DNA of 38,993 nt from Aquisphaera insulae (GCF_011064615.1 NZ_JAALJH010000085.1:1-38993); one strand, 5' to 3'; shown: positions 16,336 to 23,980, counted from the first letter of the stretch. The notes: generated by a model from the sequence alone, not told the origin. Numbers and translations are program-made.

Positions 16336-16965
16336 ATGTTGAAGCCCTTGACCTTGAGCCTCAGCCTTGCCGTCGCTCTGGGGTTCACCAGCGTGTGCAT
16401 GGCGGATGGTTGTTCCACGTGCGGCCTGGCTTCCCCTCAGGGTGGGCCGATCGCCAGCGCCCAGGGCCCGGTGACCGTCGGTGAGTGCGGCGACACCGGC
16501 CACAAGAAGTGCAGCCTGCTGAGCGGCCTGCACGACAAGTTCAGCGGCGTGGGCTGCAAGCTTGGCGACCTGCACGGCAAGCTGAAGAGCGCCCTTCACC
16601 CGCCCGTCACCTACGAGTGGGTCCTGAAGAAGAAGCGGCTCTGGGGTCACAAGAGCGGCTGCGGCGACACCGGTTGTGACACCTGCGGCTCCCCGGCCGT
16701 CTACCCGACGAGCCAGGTTGCCCCGTCCGGCCAGGGTGGGTATGCCGCCCCGTCCGGCCAGGGTGGATATGCCGCCCCGGCTGCGGCTCCCCAGGCGGCC
16801 CCCGTCTACGGCGCCGGCCAGCACGCCTTCAAGGCCGTGAAGCCCGCCCCGACGATCGCCTCGGTCCCCGCCGAGATGACCCCGGCCGTCGCCGGTGAAG
16901 AAGCTCCCCCGGCTCCGGAAGTCAACCAGAGCGGGCTGCTCCTGCCGACCCCCGCCGGGAACTGA
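16336..16965 (+). CDS. Secreted Cys-rich protein, planctomycete type, hypothetical
   Basis: A 209-residue exported protein. Residues 1-25 form a signal peptide (MLKPLTLSLSLAVALGF, cleavage near CMADG). The mature part has cysteines in CSTCG, GECGDTGHKKCSLL, GVGCKLGD and CGDTGCDTCG, then HPPVTYEWVLKKKRLWGHK, and a low-complexity tail rich in P, A, G and Q with two copies of APSGQGGYA. The paired CxxC motifs suggest disulfides or metal binding in the cell envelope. I recall similar proteins from planctomycetes only, without known function. The ATG at 16336 is chosen for the signal peptide. A strong terminator follows. Confidence 0.8.
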   Translation: MLKPLTLSLSLAVALGFTSVCMADGCSTCGLASPQGGPIASAQGPVTVGECGDTGHKKCSLLSGLHDKFSGVGCKLGDLHGKLKSALHPPVTYEWVLKKKRLWGHKSGCGDTGCDTCGSPAVYPTSQVAPSGQGGYAAPSGQGGYAAPAAAPQAAPVYGAGQHAFKAVKPAPTIASVPAEMTPAVAGEEAPPAPEVNQSGLLLPTPAGN

Positions 16966-17051
16966 TCGATCCCGCGGACCACGCCATACTTCCCGGCCGA
17001 GAGGGTGAATCGGGATTCGTCCCGGAGCCCCTCCGGCCGGTCAACTTCACG

Positions 17052-17083
17052 GCCCCCGCGATGCCCTCGGGTATCGCGGGGGC
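17052..17083 (+). terminator. Intrinsic terminator-like hairpin
   Basis: GCCCCCGCGAT (17052-17062) pairs perfectly with ATCGCGGGGGC (17073-17083) across a 10-base loop, followed by AGTGTTGCATTTC. It lies 87 bases after the secreted-protein gene and before the flagellar cluster. The 310-bp gap around it holds no gene. Confidence 0.75.
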
Positions 17084-17274
17084 AGTGTTGCATTTCGAAC
17101 CGGGTCGCCGGGTCGCTCCGCCGTTCGTGACCCCATCACTCCGCCACCCCGCGATTGACAGAAGGCGGCGATTGTGGATAACTCTCTCGCCGCCGACGGC
17201 ATCGGACGGGGCCTCCAGGGATGGGCGTGTCGTCCGGGGCGTCTGGCAGTTGGCTGTCGTCCGGAGGAGGATGG

Positions 17275-18780
17275 ATGCGGAGCTTCACCTGGCTGCCTCT
17301 CGGCCCGGTCGCGGACGGAATCCGCCCCTGGCTCGACGCCTATCGTCGCCAGTCGGCGGGCCGGCGGAGGGCGGTCCGATGGGGGATCGCCGGCGCGATC
17401 GGCGCGGTGGCGGCGGTCGTCGCCCTGGTGAGCGCCCCGTCGCTGGGCACGCCCGGGACCTCGTACCTGGGCATGGGCCGGCGGTTCGCCCCCCATGACC
17501 TCAGCAAGGTCGGCCACGCCCTGGATCGCAAGCAGATCGCCTACCAGATCGACGACCAGCGGCGCGTGGCCGTCCCCACCTCGCAGCGCGAGGCGGCCGA
17601 GGCGCTGATCGCCAAGCTGGACCTCGGCCCGCGGCTCCCCGGCGAGATCCGCGACCAGGCCCCGGCGCCGGGCCTCTTCGACCCCCTCTCGGAGCGGGAG
17701 GCACGCGAGCACCGCCAGCGCGAGCAGATGCTCGAGGCGATGCTCGTCGAGCTCGAGGGGATCGTCGGCGCCTTCGTGCGGATCGAGACGCCACGACCTC
17801 GCCTCGGCTTCCAGCCTCCGGAGCGATCCTCGGCGTTCGTCCGCCTGGAGACCGAAGGAGACCGGCCGCTCCCCTTCCAGACCGTGCAGTCGATCGCGAC
17901 CTACGTGACCGGCTTCGACCGGAGCATCGCGCCGGAATCGATCACCGTGGTGGACCGCCGCGGCCACAAGTATCTCGACGCCGCCAATCCCTCGCTGGGC
18001 GTCCTGTCGAAGAACCTCGCCGAGGAGGAGCGGCTGAAGAGCGAGATCCTCGACGAGCTCGACTGGATCAAGGGGGTGGGCATCTCGGTCCAGCTCCCCG
18101 AGGCGGCCGAGGCCGAGCCCCGGCCCCAGGAGCGGCCCGCGGGAGACGGCACGAAGGCCCCCGAGGCCGCCGGCCCCTCGATCGTCATCAATCGGCCGAT
18201 GGAGATCGCCGAGCCGCCGCCCCCCGCCCGGTCGATCCCGAAGCCGCTGCCGTCCCCGCCGCGGCCCGAACGGGAGCGAGGCCGCATCTGGGTGAAGGTG
18301 CCGCGGAGCTACTATTACCAGGTGATCATGCTGCCGGGCCACAAGGAGCCCTCCCCGGACGAGCTGCAGAAGCTCGTCATCAAGACCGAGGAGCTGGTGC
18401 GGACGGGGATCGCCGCCGTCGTCCCCCTGAGCGGGCCGGAGGCCTGGCAGGCGACGATCAGCGTGATCCCCGACGAGCTCCCCGCGGCGGTCACGCCGAT
18501 GCCCGCCGCCGAGCCCCGGCCGATCGCCGCGAGCTGGGGCGTCATCGGCGCCGCGGCGGCCCTGATCGCGACCGTCGCGGCGGCTGTCGCCTGGGGCCTC
18601 TGGACCGGACTCCGCCCGGCGGCCCGGCGCGAGGCCGCCCCGCGGGGCGTGCGATACCACCGAGGCTCCGCGGCCAGCCCCGGGCCGTCGGAGCGGGTCC
18701 GCGAATTCGTCCGGCTCAATCCCGAATCGGCCGTGAGCGTCCTGGAGCGATGGACCAGCCAGGGAGGCCAGACCCCATGA
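17275..18780 (+). CDS. fliF: Flagellar MS-ring protein FliF
   Basis: Forms the inner-membrane MS ring on which rotor and export gate are built. The 501-residue product has an N-terminal membrane segment (about 35-55), a YscJ/FliF ring-building motif region, the second periplasmic domain with VQSIATYVTGFDRSIAP and ITVVDRRGHKYL, a Pro-rich linker, a C-terminal membrane segment (GVIGAAAALIATVAAAVAW) and the cytoplasmic FliG-binding tail VREFVRLNPESAVSVLERW. The start at 17275 has GGAGGAGG five bases away; an upstream ATG at 17221 lacks one. FliF overlaps fliG by ATGA. It is slightly short for the family (~550 residues) but all landmarks are present. Confidence 0.9.
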   Translation: MRSFTWLPLGPVADGIRPWLDAYRRQSAGRRRAVRWGIAGAIGAVAAVVALVSAPSLGTPGTSYLGMGRRFAPHDLSKVGHALDRKQIAYQIDDQRRVAVPTSQREAAEALIAKLDLGPRLPGEIRDQAPAPGLFDPLSEREAREHRQREQMLEAMLVELEGIVGAFVRIETPRPRLGFQPPERSSAFVRLETEGDRPLPFQTVQSIATYVTGFDRSIAPESITVVDRRGHKYLDAANPSLGVLSKNLAEEERLKSEILDELDWIKGVGISVQLPEAAEAEPRPQERPAGDGTKAPEAAGPSIVINRPMEIAEPPPPARSIPKPLPSPPRPERERGRIWVKVPRSYYYQVIMLPGHKEPSPDELQKLVIKTEELVRTGIAAVVPLSGPEAWQATISVIPDELPAAVTPMPAAEPRPIAASWGVIGAAAALIATVAAAVAWGLWTGLRPAARREAAPRGVRYHRGSAASPGPSERVREFVRLNPESAVSVLERWTSQGGQTP

Positions 18781-19370
18781 CGACCCTGACCGCGAAGGCC
18801 GTCCCCCCCGAGGGGGCGACGGTCGCGAACGCCCTCGATTCCCCGTCGTCGGCCGTCGCGACCGAGGAGATCCCGCCGCTCCGGAAGGCGGCGATCGTCC
18901 TGGTCAGCCTCGAGCAGTCGCTCGCCTCCCAGTTGCTCCAGTACCTCGACCGCGCGGCGGTGGAGGCGGTCACCTGGGAGATCGCCCGGCTCGAGCGGAT
19001 CGACCCCGCGGAGCAGGAGGCCGTCCTCGAGGAGTTCCTCGGCCAGGGCCTCCGCCGGCTCTGCTTCGTCTTCGAGGACCTCCTGCGGATGGAGGATCGG
19101 GACGTCCGCGGCGGCTACCACGAGGAGGACCTGGCCACCTGGGCTCTCGCCATCGCCGGCGCGGCGCCTCCGGTCCGCGCCAAGGTCTTCGGCGCGCTCG
19201 ATCCCGGATCGGCCGCGTCGCTCCGTGCCCACCTCGAATCCATGGGCCCGTTCCGCCTCTCCGAGGCCGAGGCCGCCCAGGCCGACCTCGCCGAGCGCTT
19301 CCGCCGGCTCCACGACCAGGGCTCCGTCCGCCTTCCCGACCCGAGCGGCCGCGACGAGGTCCTCGTCTAA
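18777..19370 (+). CDS. fliG: Reduced flagellar motor switch protein FliG (no middle domain)
   Basis: A 197-residue FliG, where about 330 is usual. Residues 35-88 are the N-terminal domain that binds FliF (LRKAAIVLVSLEQSLASQLL and IDPAEQEAVLEEFLG). From residue 95 the sequence jumps into the C-terminal torque domain: CFVF at 96-99 stands for the MFXF motif, then EDLLRMEDRDV, and MGPFRLSEAEAAQAD. The middle domain (EHPQ motif and FliM-binding surface) is absent. On a gapless alignment to E. coli FliG anchored on the (R/M)GP motif, R281, D288 and D289 become G144, A151 and H152. The product can plausibly cap the MS ring but not bind FliM or give torque in the known way. Confidence 0.85.
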   Translation: MTTLTAKAVPPEGATVANALDSPSSAVATEEIPPLRKAAIVLVSLEQSLASQLLQYLDRAAVEAVTWEIARLERIDPAEQEAVLEEFLGQGLRRLCFVFEDLLRMEDRDVRGGYHEEDLATWALAIAGAAPPVRAKVFGALDPGSAASLRAHLESMGPFRLSEAEAAQADLAERFRRLHDQGSVRLPDPSGRDEVLV

Positions 19371-19396
19371 CCGTGCGGCCCGCCGGCCGCACCCCG

Positions 19397-19411
19397 GGAG
19401 CAGGAGGCTCC
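19397..19411 (+). promoter_or_regulatory. Ribosome binding site displayed in hairpin loop GGAGC-AGGAG-GCTCC
   Basis: A perfect 5-bp stem (19397-19401 with 19407-19411) whose 5-base loop is exactly the Shine-Dalgarno AGGAG, two bases before the fliO start codon ATG at 19414. The layout could either present or hold back the site. Confidence 0.4.
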
Positions 19412-19413
19412 TC

Positions 19414-19893
19414 ATGCCCAAGACACCCGGACGGATCATCCTTGTCTGCCTCGCGACCGCGTCTCTGGTGATCGCGACCGTGTCGTCCGCCGGGGCGCAG
19501 GACCACGAACCAGTCCGCGTGCCGCCCCCCTCGGGACGTCTCGCCGGCCTCGGGTTCTCCTCGGCAGCGTCTACCCCGGATGCGTCCTCGTCGGCCTCGA
19601 GCCGCGGGAGCTGGTGGCTGGGGACCTCCGGCATCGCCCTGGCCCTCGCCGCCTGCGGTGCCGCCGCGGTCGCGGCTCGCCGGTATCGGCCGCCGGGATC
19701 GACGGCCGCGGTCGGCGTCGTCGGCAAGGTGAGCCTCTCCCCCAGGCATTCCATCGTCCTCGTCCGGGCCGGCTCGCGCGTCCTCCTGGTGGGCACCGGT
19801 CCCCAGGGCGCGCCGTCGCTGCTCGGCGAGCTCGAGGGCGAGGCGATCGACCCGACCGGGGACACTCCGCACCGACCGGGAGGCGACGAATGA
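19414..19893 (+). CDS. fliO: Flagellar biosynthesis protein FliO
   Basis: Assists assembly of the FliP export-gate ring. The 159-residue product has a signal-peptide-like N-terminus (MPKTPGRIILVCLATASLVI, cleavage near SSAGAQ), a Ser/Ala linker, one membrane segment (GTSGIALALAACGAAAVAA) and a short cytoplasmic beta domain with the FliO pattern GKVSLSPRHSIVLVRAGSRV, LLVGTGPQGAPSLLGEL. The family is poorly conserved, but this motif and the place before fliP make the call firm. Its stop overlaps the fliP start by ATGA. The ribosome site lies in a hairpin loop. Confidence 0.85.
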   Translation: MPKTPGRIILVCLATASLVIATVSSAGAQDHEPVRVPPPSGRLAGLGFSSAASTPDASSSASSRGSWWLGTSGIALALAACGAAAVAARRYRPPGSTAAVGVVGKVSLSPRHSIVLVRAGSRVLLVGTGPQGAPSLLGELEGEAIDPTGDTPHRPGGDE

Positions 19894-20846
19894 CCGATCC
19901 GGAACGCCCTCCTCGTCGCCACGCCCTGGCCGCCGGACTGGCCGCGCTGGTGATCCTCGCCGCCGGCGGGGGGGCGTCGTCCGCCCAGTCCCCTGGCGAC
20001 CCCGACGAACGCCCCTCGATCTACGGCTTCGACCGGCCGAAGTTCGATGCCGAGGTCCTCAAGGCCGAGGCCGAGGCCGTCCACCCCGCTCCGCCGAACG
20101 CGCCGCCGGCCTCGGTGTCGAGTCCGCCCGCGAGCGAGGAGCCGGCCTCGCCGCGGTCCTCGCCGCTCCCCGACGCCAGGGATGCGATGCGGACGGCGTC
20201 CACGATGGCCCTCTACGGGGTCATCTGGCTGGCCCCCATGGGCGTCCTGATGCTCACGGCCTTCGTCCGGATCGAGATCGTCCTGGTCCTCCTCCGGCAG
20301 GCGATGGGGAGCCCGCAGGTCCCCAGCAACCAGGTGCTCATGGTCCTGTCTCTGCTGCTGACGGCGCTCGTGATGCGGCCGGTCGGCGAGCGGGTTTACC
20401 ACGAGGCCGTCGTCCCCTTCCAGGCGGGCAAGTCCACGCCAACCGAGGCCTGGAAGGCCGGCTCCGCGCCGATCAAGGGATTCATGGTGGACCAGATCGT
20501 GAGGACGAAGCACACCGATTATCTGTGGACCCTCTATCATCACGCATATCCCCCGTCACCCGGACGGGTCGAGCCCCAGTACGGCCACGAGTTCCCGTTC
20601 CGGGTCGTCGCGCCGGCGTATCTGCTCAGCGAGCTGACCACCGCGCTGGTCATGGGCTTCTACCTCTACCTGCCGTTCCTGGTGATCGACCTGGCGGTCT
20701 CCGCCGTGCTGGCGGCGATGGGCCTGTACATGCTGCCGCCGACCCTCGTCGCCATGCCCGTGAAGATGATCGTCTTCGTGCTCGCCGACGGCTGGCTCCT
20801 CGTCTCGAGCATGCTCCTGTCGAGCTTCGCCGGCCCGTCCGGATAG
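19890..20846 (+). CDS. fliP: Flagellar type III export gate protein FliP
   Basis: Pentameric core of the export gate in the MS ring. The 318-residue product has a signal peptide (ALAAGLAALVILAAGGGASS), then about 75 residues rich in P, A, S and E that typical FliP (~245 residues) lacks, then the conserved body: MLTAFVRIEIVLVLLRQAMG, SPQVPSNQVLMVLSLLLTAL, the periplasmic loop, and AYLLSELTTALVMGFYLYLP with LYMLPPTLVAMPVKMIVFVL. All four membrane segments are present. Translation is coupled to fliO (ATGA overlap) and fliQ starts 19 bases after the stop. Confidence 0.95.
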   Translation: MTDPERPPRRHALAAGLAALVILAAGGGASSAQSPGDPDERPSIYGFDRPKFDAEVLKAEAEAVHPAPPNAPPASVSSPPASEEPASPRSSPLPDARDAMRTASTMALYGVIWLAPMGVLMLTAFVRIEIVLVLLRQAMGSPQVPSNQVLMVLSLLLTALVMRPVGERVYHEAVVPFQAGKSTPTEAWKAGSAPIKGFMVDQIVRTKHTDYLWTLYHHAYPPSPGRVEPQYGHEFPFRVVAPAYLLSELTTALVMGFYLYLPFLVIDLAVSAVLAAMGLYMLPPTLVAMPVKMIVFVLADGWLLVSSMLLSSFAGPSG

Positions 20847-20865
20847 GATGGAGAAAGGGTCGACC

Positions 20866-21132
20866 ATGGATCTGAGTCATGTGATCGACTGGACGCGCGA
20901 GGCGCTGCGGATGAGCCTCCTGCTGGGCGGCCCGCTGCTCGCCGCGGCGCTCGTCGTGGGCCTGGCCGTGAACATCCTCCAAACGCTCACCCAGTTGCAC
21001 GAGCCGGTCGTCGGCCTGGTCCCGCGGCTGGCGGCCGTGCTGCTGGTGCTGCTGCTGATCCTGCCCTGGATGGTGGGCCGCTGGATCGAGTTCACCACCG
21101 ACCTCATCGGCCGCATCCCCTATCTGATGTAA
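20866..21132 (+). CDS. fliQ: Flagellar type III export gate protein FliQ
   Basis: A small two-helix membrane protein of 88 residues that joins FliP and FliR in the export gate. Hydrophobic segments LLLGGPLLAAALVVGLAVNI and RLAAVLLVLLLILPWMVGRW flank the conserved ILQTLTQLHEPVVGLVP loop. Length is exactly that of the family. I choose the second ATG at 20866, preceded by AGAAAGGG; the ATG at 20848 would add six residues. Confidence 0.93.
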   Translation: MDLSHVIDWTREALRMSLLLGGPLLAAALVVGLAVNILQTLTQLHEPVVGLVPRLAAVLLVLLLILPWMVGRWIEFTTDLIGRIPYLM

Positions 21133-21188
21133 ACCTTAGACGAAACCCGGGGGCGCAGGGGACGCGGGGGAGAAGGGCAGGGGATTTT

Positions 21189-21974
21189 TTGGGGGGGGCG
21201 TTGGACGCCATCTCGCTGGACGCGAACTGGATTGGCCTGCACGGTCCCGCCGGGATCCTGATCGTGGCGCGGGTCGCGGGCCTCTGCGCGACGGCCCCGC
21301 TGACGGCGATATCGGGCGTGGACGTGCGGTTCAAGCTCCTGCTCGCGGTGATGCTCGGCGTCGTCCTGATCCCGGTCCTCGAGCCGACGATCGGCCCGAC
21401 GCCGACCGGTCCGGCCCTGGCGTGGGCGGCGATCCTGGAGGCCGTGTTCGGCGCCCTGCTCGGGCTCTCCGCCGGGCTCATCGTGGCCGGTGCCCGTCAG
21501 GCCGGCGATCTCGTCGCGGCCCAGGCGGGACTGTCCGCGGCGACGCTCTTCAATCCGGAGACGGGGGAGGAGTCCTCCGCGCTCGGGCATCTCTACGGCC
21601 TGATCGCGCTGGGCGTCTTCCTGGGGATGCAGGGCCCGCTCGTCCTGGTCGCGGCGGTCGCGGAGAGCTATCGCGTCGTCCCGGCCGGCGGCTTCCTCCT
21701 CGATGCGGCCTCGGCCTCTCAGGTCTTCGCCCAGGTGGGCGGAGCCCTTGCGCTGTCGCTCCGCGCCGCCGCCCCCGCGGCGATCGCGCTGGCGATCGCC
21801 GGCCTGGCCATGGGCTGGATCGGCCGGCTCGCCCCCGCGATACCCGTGCTGGCGATGTCCCTGCCGCTCCGATCGCTCCTGGGAATCGTCCTCGTCATCC
21901 TGTCACTTGGGGCACTCGTCGCCACGCTTTCGCAGGCATGGGCCGGCTGGCCGTGGGGAGGCGGTGGATCATGA
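21189..21974 (+). CDS. fliR: Flagellar type III export gate protein FliR
   Basis: Single-copy component of the export gate, about 257-261 residues with six hydrophobic segments. Recognised by VARVAGLCATAPLTAISGVD, FGALLGLSAGLIVAGARQAG, DLVAAQAGLSAATLFNPETG and IALGVFLGMQGP, all typical of FliR. No ATG is available: the frame opens with TTG at 21189 or TTG at 21201, directly around a T6-G8 homopolymer run at 21185-21198, which may shift on sequencing or slip on replication. Whichever start is used, the first membrane helix is intact. It is followed by a 211-bp repeat-filled gap before flhB. Confidence 0.88.
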   Translation: MGGALDAISLDANWIGLHGPAGILIVARVAGLCATAPLTAISGVDVRFKLLLAVMLGVVLIPVLEPTIGPTPTGPALAWAAILEAVFGALLGLSAGLIVAGARQAGDLVAAQAGLSAATLFNPETGEESSALGHLYGLIALGVFLGMQGPLVLVAAVAESYRVVPAGGFLLDAASASQVFAQVGGALALSLRAAAPAAIALAIAGLAMGWIGRLAPAIPVLAMSLPLRSLLGIVLVILSLGALVATLSQAWAGWPWGGGGS

Positions 21975-22060
21975 TGAAAAACATGGACATCCAGTTCATT
22001 CCAAAATTCTCTGGTTCTCTCTCCTCATCCCGTTTGCCTTCCGAATTTTCCTGGACAGGG

Positions 22061-22172
22061 CGGTCACGGTGCGTCCGCGCTGCGCTTGACACACCCTACA
22101 AAAGAACCTTCCCCGTTCCCTCTTCTCTTCCCCTTCTTCTCCGTGTCCTCTGTGCCTCTGTGGTTCGTTCCC
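22061..22172. repeat. Two interspersed intergenic repeats between fliR and flhB
   Basis: First, an imperfect palindrome: GGTGCGTC (22068-22075) faces GACACACC (22088-22095) around CGCGCTGCGC, the kind of GTGCGTC...GACGCACC repeat I recall from many genomes. Second, a pyrimidine-rich unit at about 22133-22167 (CTCCGTGTCC then TCTGTGCCTCTGTGGTTC) that on the minus strand would read EPQRHRGHGE, a peptide familiar as a mis-annotated dispersed repeat. The composition is unlike the adjacent genes. Confidence 0.5.
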
Positions 22173-22185
22173 CGGGTTTTTCCTG

Positions 22186-23244
22186 ATGTCCGAAGATCGC
22201 ACCCAGCCCGCGTCGACGCGTCGTCGCCAGCTCGCCCGCGAGCAGGGCCAGGTCGCGCACAGCCCCGAGCTGACGGCCGCGGCCGGCTGGCTGGTGGCGG
22301 TCGTCCTGCTGGGCTCGTGGGGTGGTGAGCTCGTTCGGAGCCTGGCGACCCTGACTCGCCGTCCGCTGCACGCGGTGCCGATCGCGGCGGACGCCGTGCA
22401 GCTCGTGGCCGACCTGCGGGCCGCCGCGGCGGCGATCGCGGCGCCGCTGGCGGTCCTCATGATGGGGTTTGCCCTCGGTGCCGTGGCCGCCCATCAGGCC
22501 CAGGTGCGGGGATTGTGGGCCCCCTCGCTGCTGGCCCCCGATCTCTCGCGGCTCTGGTCCGTGGGCCGCGGCGGCGGGCTCGGCGCGGGGCTCGAGCGGA
22601 TCGCCTGGGCGACGGTCAAGGCGGTGGTCCTGGTGGCGGTCTCGGCCTGGGCGATCCGGTCCGAGTGGGTCGAGCTGCGGCGGCTTGGACTGCTGGACTC
22701 CGCGACCCTCGCCTCGGCGTCGGGACGAGTGATCCTCTGGCCGCTCGGGGTGCTCGCCGCGGTGATGGTCGCCGTCGGCCTGGCGGACCTGGGTTTGAAG
22801 ATGGCCCGGTTCGAGGCGATGTTGCGGACCACGCCCGATGAACATCGCGAGGACCAGAAGGCGCTGGAAGGGGACCTCTCCCTGCGGGCGAGGCGCCGAC
22901 GGATGGCGCGGGCCTGGCGCGGCGACGCCCCCGAGCTGCTGGCCGGCGCCACGCTGATCGTCACGGGTGCCAACGGCCTGACCATCATCCTCGGCGGCGG
23001 CCCGCCCCCCCGCCGCGTGAACGTCCGCTCGGCGGCCAAGGGCGCGACCGGCTTTCAGCTTCGTCTCACCAATCGCACCGCGCGGATCCCCGAGATCGAG
23101 GCACCCGCCCTGTCACTCCGACTTGGCCCCTTTGCGGCCAACGCACCCGGCGCACCGGAGTCGCTCCCCGCCGACCTGATCGCCGCCCTCGCCGACGCCT
23201 GGCCGGTCGCAGCCTCCGAAAGACGGCCTGGCGGATTGCCTTGA
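22186..23244 (+). CDS. flhB: FlhB-like export switch protein lacking the NPTH autocleavage motif
   Basis: A 352-residue FlhB homologue. The N-terminus TRRRQLAREQGQVAHSPELT is the family signature, followed by four membrane segments (about 31-50, 84-104, 143-157, 182-200) and the linker LGLKMARFEAMLRTTPDEHR, where FlhB has its DP..K..RR region (EDQKALEGDLSLRARRRRMA). In the cytoplasmic domain, ATLIVTGANGLTIIL (255-269) lines up without gaps with the usual A-D-V-V-I-T-N-P-T-H-Y-A-V-A-L, so N, P, T and H are replaced by G261, A262, N263 and G264. Autocleavage, which switches export from rod/hook to filament subunits, should therefore be lost. The C-terminal ~80 residues are unlike standard FlhB. 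Confidence 0.85.
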   Translation: MSEDRTQPASTRRRQLAREQGQVAHSPELTAAAGWLVAVVLLGSWGGELVRSLATLTRRPLHAVPIAADAVQLVADLRAAAAAIAAPLAVLMMGFALGAVAAHQAQVRGLWAPSLLAPDLSRLWSVGRGGGLGAGLERIAWATVKAVVLVAVSAWAIRSEWVELRRLGLLDSATLASASGRVILWPLGVLAAVMVAVGLADLGLKMARFEAMLRTTPDEHREDQKALEGDLSLRARRRRMARAWRGDAPELLAGATLIVTGANGLTIILGGGPPPRRVNVRSAAKGATGFQLRLTNRTARIPEIEAPALSLRLGPFAANAPGAPESLPADLIAALADAWPVAASERRPGGLP

Positions 23245-23271
23245 TCCCGAGGCCGTCCTCTCGGCCGTAGG

Positions 23272-23287
23272 CCGGTCAGTTGACCGG
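23272..23287 (+). terminator. Strong dyad CCGGTCA-GT-TGACCGG after flhB
   Basis: A perfect 7-bp dyad 27 bases after the flhB stop, inside a larger set of GGCCGGTC/GACCGGCC repeats (23270-23296). There is no T-tract, so it is a terminator or an RNA-stabilising hairpin. It marks the upstream edge of the accessory insert. Confidence 0.45.
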
Positions 23288-23377
23288 GGACCGGCCGCCA
23301 CTGAGGCTACTCGACGAGGCGAGGAAGAGGGATGATGGAGGCAGAGCGGATGGGATCGATTCGAGGGAGGTGAGACG

Positions 23378-23980
23378 ATGACGAGGACGATCGGGCAGGC
23401 GGCGACGGTGAGCGCTCCGGTACGGCCGCGGCGGATGACGGTGGCGGAGTATCAGGAGCTGATCGAGTCGGGCATCATCGACGAGAAGGCGCCCGTGGTG
23501 CTGATCGAGGGGAGGATCGTCGGGAAGATGACGAAGGGGACGAGGCACAGCGCATCCGTCGGCAAGGTGAAGGACGCGATCGCCGCGGCGACGGGGCCGG
23601 GCTGGGTCGTGCGGGTCGAGGCGCCCGTCGTCCTGCCCGGCCGGGACAGCGAGCCGGAGCCGGACGTCGCCGTCGTGCGGGGCGTCCACGATGACTACGA
23701 GGGGCGCGACCCGGAGCCCGCGGACGTCGCCCTTGTCGTGGAGGTCGCGGACTCATCGCTGAAGGCCGACCGGGAGCTTTCCGAGACTTATCTGGGTGGC
23801 GGCTTGTCGGTCTACTGGATCGTGAACATCCCCGATCGCCGGCTGGAGGTCTACCGCTCTGGTGCTGAGGTCGAGGTCCTCGCCGAGGGCCAGGCCGTGG
23901 AGCTGGCGCTGGATGGGAAGCTCGTCGCCCGGATCGCCGTGGTGGACCTGTTGCCGCGGCGGCCGAAGTCGCTAACGTAG
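23378..23980 (+). CDS. Uma2 family (DUF820) PD-(D/E)XK endonuclease-like protein
   Basis: A 200-residue Uma2 protein, a family that is abundant in cyanobacteria and planctomycetes and has a restriction-endonuclease fold. The N-terminal MTVAEYQELIESGIIDE and LIEGRIVGKM, the core SEPEPDVAVVRG and LVVEVADSSLKADRE, and the later YWIVN..DRRLEVYR pattern are typical. The usual Lys in DR..K...YA is not at its normal place (DRELSETYLGGG), so catalytic activity is uncertain. GGAGGTGAGACG precedes the ATG. It is the first gene of the insert separating flhB from flhA. Confidence 0.9.
   Translation: MTRTIGQAATVSAPVRPRRMTVAEYQELIESGIIDEKAPVVLIEGRIVGKMTKGTRHSASVGKVKDAIAAATGPGWVVRVEAPVVLPGRDSEPEPDVAVVRGVHDDYEGRDPEPADVALVVEVADSSLKADRELSETYLGGGLSVYWIVNIPDRRLEVYRSGAEVEVLAEGQAVELALDGKLVARIAVVDLLPRRPKSLT

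Noticed and set aside
18315..20543. Long minus-strand open frame opposite fliF-fliP
   Set aside because: Shadow of the flagellar genes with repetitive charged composition and no domain.
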